Shown: positions 58,090 through 64,000 of the stretch, in pieces | Layout of the letters: every line of letters starts with the position of its first letter | Position numbering within the stretch: the stretch's first letter is position 1 | Source: Laccaria trichodermophora | Taxonomy: Eukaryota; Basidiomycota; Agaricomycetes; Agaricales; Hydnangiaceae | Reading direction: 5' to 3' | Assembly (NCBI GenBank): GCA_018417955.1 | Contig: JACTVC010000023.1 | Span: 372,001-436,000, forward strand | DNA: 64,000 bases | Notes under the pieces: generated by a model | The model's input: the letters and a program-made list of their open reading frames with translations, nothing else | What the model was told of the DNA's origin: nothing | Databases searched by the model: none | Made by a program: the position numbers and the translations under genes

Positions 58090-58246
58090 TGGGGGTGGCT
58101 ATATGCGCACGATATCAATAGTCCGAAGATAAGAAAACGAGAAAGGCGGCGTGGGGAACATTTGGAGGTCGTTATCTCTGCGCGGCTACAGAAATTTGTC
58201 AACGACGTGCTCATGAGCAATTGAAGAGATTCAAAGTCCGACGGTC

Positions 58247-58879
58247 ATGATGGTCGTCGACAACGACGTTGTACGCCGTTTTCTCGCTCTATTGGTTCAG
58301 TCATTCAACGCCGTCGTAGTTTCTCAAACAGTTGTCGGAGCTATTCGAGGCCTCCAAGGAACATGGATCGATATGGCTAACTCATAAACGACGTCTGTCT
58401 CTTCTCATTTTTTGATTCATCTTGACCTGATCGTACACAGTGACACACGAAACTACCACGAACGACGATGGTGAATACCCCGTCCTCCTGCGCGTAAACC
58501 ACGGCGGCGCGAAAGAGTCCAAGATATCTACTATCGTGCGACCTATTTCATCAACACCAACTATCCTCACTAATTCGACTTGCAGATAAGCCCAGGTGCC
58601 CTCCCAGCCTTCCATGCGCAGTACGCAGCTCTGCTCAAAGCCCACTTAACCCCTCTCCTCCGTAAACGCGACAAAAAGCGGGAAAAGATCAAATCAGAGC
58701 TGGCCATGAAGCGTAAGAAGCGCATGACGGAGCCTATCGTTGTAGAAGGCCCGAAGAGGGGGAATGGGAGACGAAAGAGGCAAAGGCTGGTGAAGGCGGT
58801 GAAGAAGCAGGAGGCAAGTCAGAAAGCAGCGGCGGCGAGGGCGGAGGAGGAGGAGAAAAGGAAGAGAGAGCGTGTATAA
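58247..58879 (+). CDS. SRP14: Signal recognition particle subunit SRP14
   Basis: Four exons (58247-58270, 58320-58392, 58441-58535, 58586-58879) join in frame to 161 residues. Family blocks are MVVDNDVFLKQLSELFEASK, HGSIWLTHKR, GEYPVLLRVNHGG and the basic C-terminal domain KRDKKREKIKSELAMKRKKR, IVVEGPKRGNGRRKRQR. SRP14 is part of the Alu domain of SRP and binds SRP RNA in the cytosol to slow elongation. The lysine/glutamate-rich tail is typical of fungi. It is divergent from MET1 with about 160 bp between starts. A fragment of its last exon lies at 45870-46025. Confidence 0.93.
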
Positions 58880-58995
58880 TCTACACATCGCTGCCAAGTC
58901 TGCTGAACATGACTCTGCAGATTTCGTTTCAACTAGCTAATATACATTCGAAAATCCTCCGGTGACATCAAATCTTCACGAGTAGAAAATCATTT

Positions 58996-60761
58996 TCAAA
59001 CTTTGTCCACAAGGTCCTCCTGGCTGCCAAACTTGCTGAGCCAAGCCTTCACACCTCCCTCCAAAAAGTAGGCGGTCGAATTGGTCTGATCTCCCTTTGC
59101 ATCCAGGTAATCCTGGTACCTATACACAAGGACATACATATAAGAAACCTGGCCAACTGGAAAGCCATAAACGCACCATCCAGCACACCGAGGCCCGCGG
59201 CCCACACAGCTATTGCAATAAAAAACAACTCTCTCGGTATCCTTAAACTTCTCATAAAACGCAGGAAGGTCATCGTAAAACGTGTGCGCTGGCCATTGGT
59301 GACTTCCACGGACGTGGCCGCCCTGGTAAAAGTTTTTGGACTCATCAGGAAAAAAAAGTACTATTAGACGAAAAAAGACTTACTCCGTGATCGTTTCGTC
59401 GGACGTCGATAACGGCATAATCAGATTCAATCTTGGTTTTGTCACGAATCAGGGCAGCGACGTCGTCAGGCGTTATTGGCAGAGGAGAAGATTTGACCCT
59501 CGGATAGGCGTCCCACCATCTGAGCAGAGCCGACGGAACGTGTTGTATCGGGACACCGTCGCTCTCCGACTTCATTGCATAGATTTGGTATGACGCTTCA
59601 TGAATTTAATGAAGGTCAGAATTTGAGATTGTCCGATTCTTACATACCTGCCCATTCATTGACATCAAAATCCGGTCGCTTTGGAGTGTGCGTGGTGGAG
59701 TAGCAGCTCTTCGACACCGAGTCTGATTGAAAATAAACATTGAGGTCACTCTTCGTATCAACAAAAAGGACGTCTGAACTCCATATTTGTACATTAACAT
59801 CACTCCGGCGAAGGAAGATTGAATCCATACCTGTAAATCCAGACTCAAGGAATAACTGCTTATACTCATGCACCTGAATAGCGCCCGATATACAAGCAAC
59901 ATAAGCATTGAGATCTTGCTTAATCTCATCAGGAAGTGTATCCCGCGCAATAATCTACAAGGAAAAAGCTACCGTCAGATTTCACAGCAAAATCAAAAAG
60001 AAACAGAGCAGTGACAAACATCATCAAGGACGATCCGCCCACCAGGCCTCAGCACACGATAAGCCTCCTTCAACAGATTGACTTTCCCAGCGGGGTGTAA
60101 CAAATTGACAACACAGTTCGATAAAATACAATCAATAGAACCAGGTTCAACGGGGGACGCCGCTTTATCCAAGGACGCTTGCACAAATGCCACATGCGGA
60201 GGTTTGAGGTTCTGTTTTGCCGCGTTGCGGCGGGCGAGGTCAATCATCTCCTGCGCGTTTTGAAGAAGAAGAAAAAAACAATCAAAACCTGCCCGGTGTC
60301 ATATAACAAGTTGAAAGAGGGGAACCGTACAGAGGACATGTCCAACCCGACCACTTGGCCCGTTGGACCCACCTTTGCCGCAGCTAGAAAAACGTCGAAC
60401 CCGCCTCCTGAACCTAGATCTAACACATACTCGCCCTAAAAATCATGTCGTTGTATCAGAAACGTTAACAGGACAGGATCCGGACTGACCTCCTTGATAT
60501 TCGCAGTAGCGACAGGGTTCCCGCAGCTCAGACCCATATTAGCTTCAGGAGGTATAGACGAGAGCTCTTCTTCGGTGTACCCGAAAGCTTTAGCGACGTT
60601 TGCTGCATCTATATATTCGGATGTTATGAGTGCAATGACCTGAAAGTTGTAATTTGCGAGCTCTTACAAGTGGGATCTGCACCGGCTTTTGCTTTCGCGC
60701 TATACGCATTGTTGACGGCTTCCGTGATGGCAGCGTCAGACAAAGGTAGGCTACAGGACAT
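58996..60761 (-). CDS. Arsenite methyltransferase fused to Acr2/Cdc25-type rhodanese domain
   Basis: Nine exons (60761-60668, 60608-60490, 60435-60331, 60250-60020, 59954-59831, 59773-59648, 59595-59384, 59322-59177, 59119-58996) sum to 1281 nt and join in frame to 426 residues. Residues 1-275 form an As(III) SAM methyltransferase of the AS3MT type. The SAM motif is [16 protein letters not shown], and the three arsenic-binding cysteines fall at C60 (MGLSCGNP), C152 (LSNCVVN) and C204 (VACISGA), close to their positions in human AS3MT. After SYQIYAMK and a linker, residues about 290-426 form a rhodanese domain ([24 protein letters not shown]) with the active-site loop CNSCVGR (C373-R379, CX5R) followed by GPRCAGW, as in Acr2-type arsenate reductases. 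The inferred job is As(V) reduction and As(III) methylation in one cytosolic enzyme. No stop or promoter separates the domains. Confidence 0.87.
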
Positions 60762-61151
60762 GGAGGTTGTGAGTAAGTATAAATGATCATTGGTCGATGA
60801 TGATAAACGTGTGTTGAATTTGAATTTGATCATGTATTATGTCGGAGTTTTCTGATTCGGCATCACAACCGGTTCTAACTTGTTGTGGACGTTCCTATCA
60901 AAATTGCCGTTATAAATAGGAGCAACTAAAGAGTTTTTGGTTACGACTTTGGTCCCATCCAGGGTGTTTGTAGCCAATTTTGGGCTAAAAAATGGAAAAA
61001 TAGGTGCCAATTTCGGCTGGTTGTGACAAAAGAAATAAATCTCCGACATACGCAATCTTTGACTTGGATTACACCTTGGCTCAACACGTTCATCCCAAGC
61101 CCCAAGCTCAGCCAAATCTTGACTTCCCTTCGTTGAAGCCAGATTGAAGCC
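60762..61151. promoter_or_regulatory. Divergent promoter of the arsenic fusion gene and ChrA
   Basis: Only 390 bp separate the two ATGs, so both genes must be driven from this segment. TATAAATAG occurs at 60911-60919 on the plus strand, some 230 bp before the ChrA start. I see no clear metal-responsive element; a shared regulator is inference from layout. Confidence 0.5.
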
Positions 61152-62778
61152 ATGTCTCTCAACGCCCTCATTCTTTCTTTCTTGCGGCGCAACACAGCGA
61201 GTGATTCTTCGGATGAACGTAGTCCTGATGGGGTCAACACTTCAAAGCTTGGGTCACGTCTTTGGGACGTCTTCGAGCGCACATACGATCTCGGCTTCAC
61301 CTGCTTCGGTGGCCCACCAGTCCATTTCCAAATTTTCCACCGCAAATTCGTCGATGGTCAAGGTAAAACGCCCTGGATCGATGAACAAACTGTGACGTTC
61401 AAAATCAACTACCACAAATCAGCTTTTTTACTGACAGCTATCCACTTTTTAGTATCAGGAACTCTTCGCTATATCGCAAGCTCTACCTGGTCCCGCCTCC
61501 ACCAAAATGCTTTTCGCCATTGCCCAATTACACGCAGGGATCATACCGGCTTTCTTCGTCTTTCTGCTCTGGTCCCTCCCCGGAGCCATCGCAATGTACG
61601 GACTCTCCCTCGGCGTTCAGAGGATCAATAATACCCTACCAGATCCAGTGTATGCGTTGCTATCCGGCGTCAACGCAGCCATAGTCGGAATCATCGCCCT
61701 CGCCGCTGTTCAGCTGGCTAGGAAGGCAATCACAGATAAGGTCACAAGGATTTTGGTCCTTCTGGGAGGGTGTGCGGCGCTTTGTTACAATGCCCTCTGG
61801 TACCTCCCAATGCTTATTGTTTTGGGCGGGCTCGTAACAGTGACGTGGGATTGCGTTTTGCAGCCATGGCTTAGGGAGTTGCGGGTTCGGCGGCGCAGGA
61901 TGTCGGATACTCCTGAGGCGACATCGGAAATTGAAATGGCTCCCTCATCTCAGGTGCTTTCAGAACGCCTAGATGGGCCACATCGCAGGCATCATGCACC
62001 AACATCGACGGATGTCGTCGCTACTGTCGTACCTCCAACAAACTTGGATAATCAAGTACCCCCGCCCTCTTCTATCGGAACCGCCCCTCATACCATCTCC
62101 GTCAAATCAGGGATATTGATTATCGTTTCTTTCTTCGCTTTTTTCATCATTTTGATGGTGTTACGAGGAGTTTTACATCATGTCCCCATCCTCCTCACGC
62201 TGTTCAACAGCATGTTTCTGGCGGGCACGATCATTTTTGGTGGCGGACCAGTGGTGATTCCCCTCCTTCGAGATTATGTTGTGCAGCCGGGATGGGTCTC
62301 ACCACGCGATTTTCTGCTTGGCCTTGCAATCATACAGTCCATGCCTGGGCCCAACTTCAACTTCGCTGTCTACCTAGGTGCAATGACTGTTGCCGGTTCC
62401 GCCTCTTCTCATTCCATTCCCACCGTGATTGGTGCGATCCTCGCCAGCTTGGGCATCTTTACCCCAGGGCTTTGGCTCTCGGTTGGCTTCCAGGCGATCT
62501 GGAGGTCTTTGCGAAAACGTAGAGAGGTCACATGTCTTCTGCGGGGCATCAATGCCACCGCAGTGGGTCTTGTCTTTACGGCTGTCTACCGCCTTTGGGA
62601 GGTTGGGTACCTGACTGCTCAGGACAGCCAAGGTATCAGCTTAGGAAAAAACCCATGGTGGCTAGTGGTGGCGGCTTGCACATTTTCCTCTGTCGAATGG
62701 TTCTCCGTACCGCCTTTCGTGGCTATCTTAGCCGGGGGCGTCGCAGGTCTTGGCTGGTGGGGTGCGGTCAAGCGTTAG
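61152..62778 (+). CDS. Chromate ion transporter, ChrA (CHR) family
   Basis: Two exons (61152-61391 and 61453-62778) join at DEQT/YQELFAISQ to give 521 residues. Both halves of a two-domain CHR protein are present. In the N-terminal half: YDLGFTCFGGPPVHFQIFHR, YQELFAISQALPGPASTKM and AFFVFLLWSLPGAIAMYGLS. In the C-terminal half: TIIFGGGPVVIPLLRDYVV, FLLGLAIIQSMPGPNFNFAV and GIFTPGLWLSVGF. The FGGP and PGP motifs are diagnostic. About 10-12 membrane spans are visible, with a hydrophilic linker of about 100 residues between halves. Family members export chromate in bacteria and exchange oxyanions in fungi. Its neighbour across a shared promoter is the arsenic fusion gene. Confidence 0.92.
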
Positions 62779-63149
62779 TATCGGAAGTCATCTCTTCAAT
62801 AACTGAATCCATATCTCTTCTTTGTATACAAGCGCGAGTCGGACAACCAGTCGAGTTCAATTCAAATTACAATCTTTCTCGTACTCCAATCTACGCTCAA
62901 CCGTGACGGTTGAGAACGTTTACCCTTTTGTGACAGTGAGACGTCGTCAACCGAAGCTCGACCAGTAACAGGGTCCGAATGACTTCCCTGGGAATGGCGT
63001 ATTGATCCTGAGAATGGCGTATTAATCCTGAGAATGGCGACTTTGTGCGTGCGATGTATGGTGTATCGATAGCGACCAGAACCTCGATTCACGGGAGGGC
63101 GCGTTCCGCTTGGCTCTCATCGGTTTGACCCTCACGACTTGAAAGAATG
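62779..63149. other. Spacer between the two ChrA copies
   Basis: Holds a 20-bp tandem repeat (62988-63040) and otherwise no ORF. It is the upstream region of the second copy and does not resemble the promoter at 60762-61151 closely. Confidence 0.55.
62988..63040. repeat. 20-bp tandem repeat, about 2.6 units
   Basis: CTGAGAATGGCGTATTAATC-type units at 62988-63007, 63008-63027 and 63028-63040 (partial). Confidence 0.85.
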
Positions 63150-63151
63150 TA

Positions 63152-64000
63152 ATGTCTCTCCACACCGATGCGGACTGTGGCGGCTGGCCTACAGGAAACT
63201 ACGGGCGTACTCCGAGAAGACCGCCTTCCATACCAGGCCACAGGGCTTGGAGCGCGTTTGTGGGATGTCTTCGGACGCACATACGATCTCGGCTTCACCT
63301 GCTTTGCCCACCAGTCCATTTCCAGATTTTCCACCACAGGTTTGTCGATGGTCTTGGTAAAACTCCTTGGGTCGATGAACAAACTGTGACGTTCAAGTCA
63401 ACTATCACAACTCACTTTCTCTCTGACAATTATCCACGCTTTAGTATCAGGAACTGTTCGCTATATCTCAAGCTTTACCCGGCCCTGCCTCGACGAAAAT
63501 GCTCTTCGCCATCGCCCAGATACACGCAGGGCTCATACCCGCTTTCTTCGTCTTTCTTCTCTGGACACTCCCTGGAGCCGTTGCAATGTACGGACTCTCC
63601 CTCGGCGTTAAGAGGATCAACGATACCCTACCAGATCCTGTGTACGCGTTGCTATCTGGTATCAACGCGGCCGTTGTTGGAATCATCGCCCTTGCCGCTG
63701 TTCAGTTGGCCAGAAAGGCAGTTACAGACAAGTTGACACGGAGTTTGGTCTTTCTTGGGGGATGTTCGGCACTTTGTTATAACGCTATCTGGTACCTCCC
63801 GGTGCTTGTCTTATCGGGCGGTATCGTAGCAGTTGCATGGGATTGTTTCCTCCAACTGTGGTTCAGAACATTGCAAATTAGACGACGCAGGAAAACTTCA
63901 GATGTTCCCGAGGCCCCACCGGAAATTGAACAAACGCCTTCGCCACAGAATGATGGCCTAGGGCGCACATATGTTGACGGATCCCATCATCTCAGCCTTG
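63152..64000 (+). pseudogene. Second ChrA copy, frameshifted in exon 1, cut by window edge
   Basis: The exon 2 part (from 63447, YQELFAISQALPGPASTKM, AIAQIHAGLIPAFFVFLLWT, GLSLGVKRINDTLPDPVYAL) is open to the window end and very similar to the intact ChrA. Exon 1 is damaged. The first 35 or so codons no longer match, and the sequence coding for TCFGGPPVHF lacks 4 nt (TGCTTTGCCCACCAG against TGCTTCGGTGGCCCACCAG), removing FGGP and shifting the frame. The gene is therefore probably inactive, unless translation starts inside exon 2. The right half lies outside the window. Confidence 0.75.

Noticed and set aside
59996..60439. Possible separate small methyltransferase genes
   Set aside because: The pieces are exons of the arsenic fusion gene; splice sites join them in phase.

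Overview
The window is nuclear DNA of a basidiomycete fungus, most likely a mushroom-forming Agaricomycete. Genes carry many short introns (about 45-70 bp) with GT..AG ends. Families typical of Agaricomycetes are present: DUF2235 hydrolase-like proteins, fungal 7TM receptor-like proteins, F-box/LRR proteins, BBE-like FAD oxidases and a HGDxxxxN kinase-like protein. There is no prokaryotic signal. No database search was run, so names rest on motif and family recognition, and exon joins were checked by eye for splice sites and frame.

1-14 kb is gene-poor and decayed. It holds the 5' tip of an M43 metalloprotease at the left edge, a DUF2235 gene broken by an 11-bp tandem duplication and a second frameshift, an intact kinase-like gene (5591-7144), two decayed metalloprotease copies (9-11 kb), and a tandem repeat array with tRNA-like B-box motifs (12.68-14.0 kb).

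14.5-22.2 kb holds an intact 7TM receptor-like gene, a broken fragment of the AVL9 gene, an intact secreted M43 protease, EBP2 (ribosome biogenesis) and an F-box gene.

22.7-29 kb is a transposon nest. It has a 1.2-kb hAT-like element with 8-bp target duplication, a Tc1/mariner relic, a Ngaro/DIRS-like element with Gag and tyrosine recombinase but no reverse transcriptase nested in the Tc1 terminal repeat, and a 425-bp MITE. Beyond it lie the small mitochondrial ribosomal protein gene bL33m and a second F-box gene.

32.7-50 kb holds AVL9, two BBE-like FAD oxidases, an NAD(P)-binding (NmrA/epimerase-like) gene, a conserved secreted protein of unknown function and a second type of 7TM protein.

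51-64 kb holds a second copy of the 7TM receptor-like gene, a small membrane protein, MET1 (uroporphyrinogen III methyltransferase/siroheme synthesis), SRP14, an arsenite methyltransferase fused in frame to an Acr2/Cdc25-type rhodanese domain, a divergently transcribed ChrA-type chromate transporter, and a second ChrA copy running off the right edge.

Two themes stand out. First, the 58.9-64 kb segment looks like a metalloid/oxyanion resistance locus whose central protein joins an arsenate-reductase-like and an arsenite-methylating domain in one chain. Second, the window is littered with partial, intron-containing copies of its own genes (AVL9, NmrA-like, FAD oxidase, MET1, SRP14, 7TM receptor, M43, ChrA), which suggests repeated local DNA-level duplication of gene fragments.
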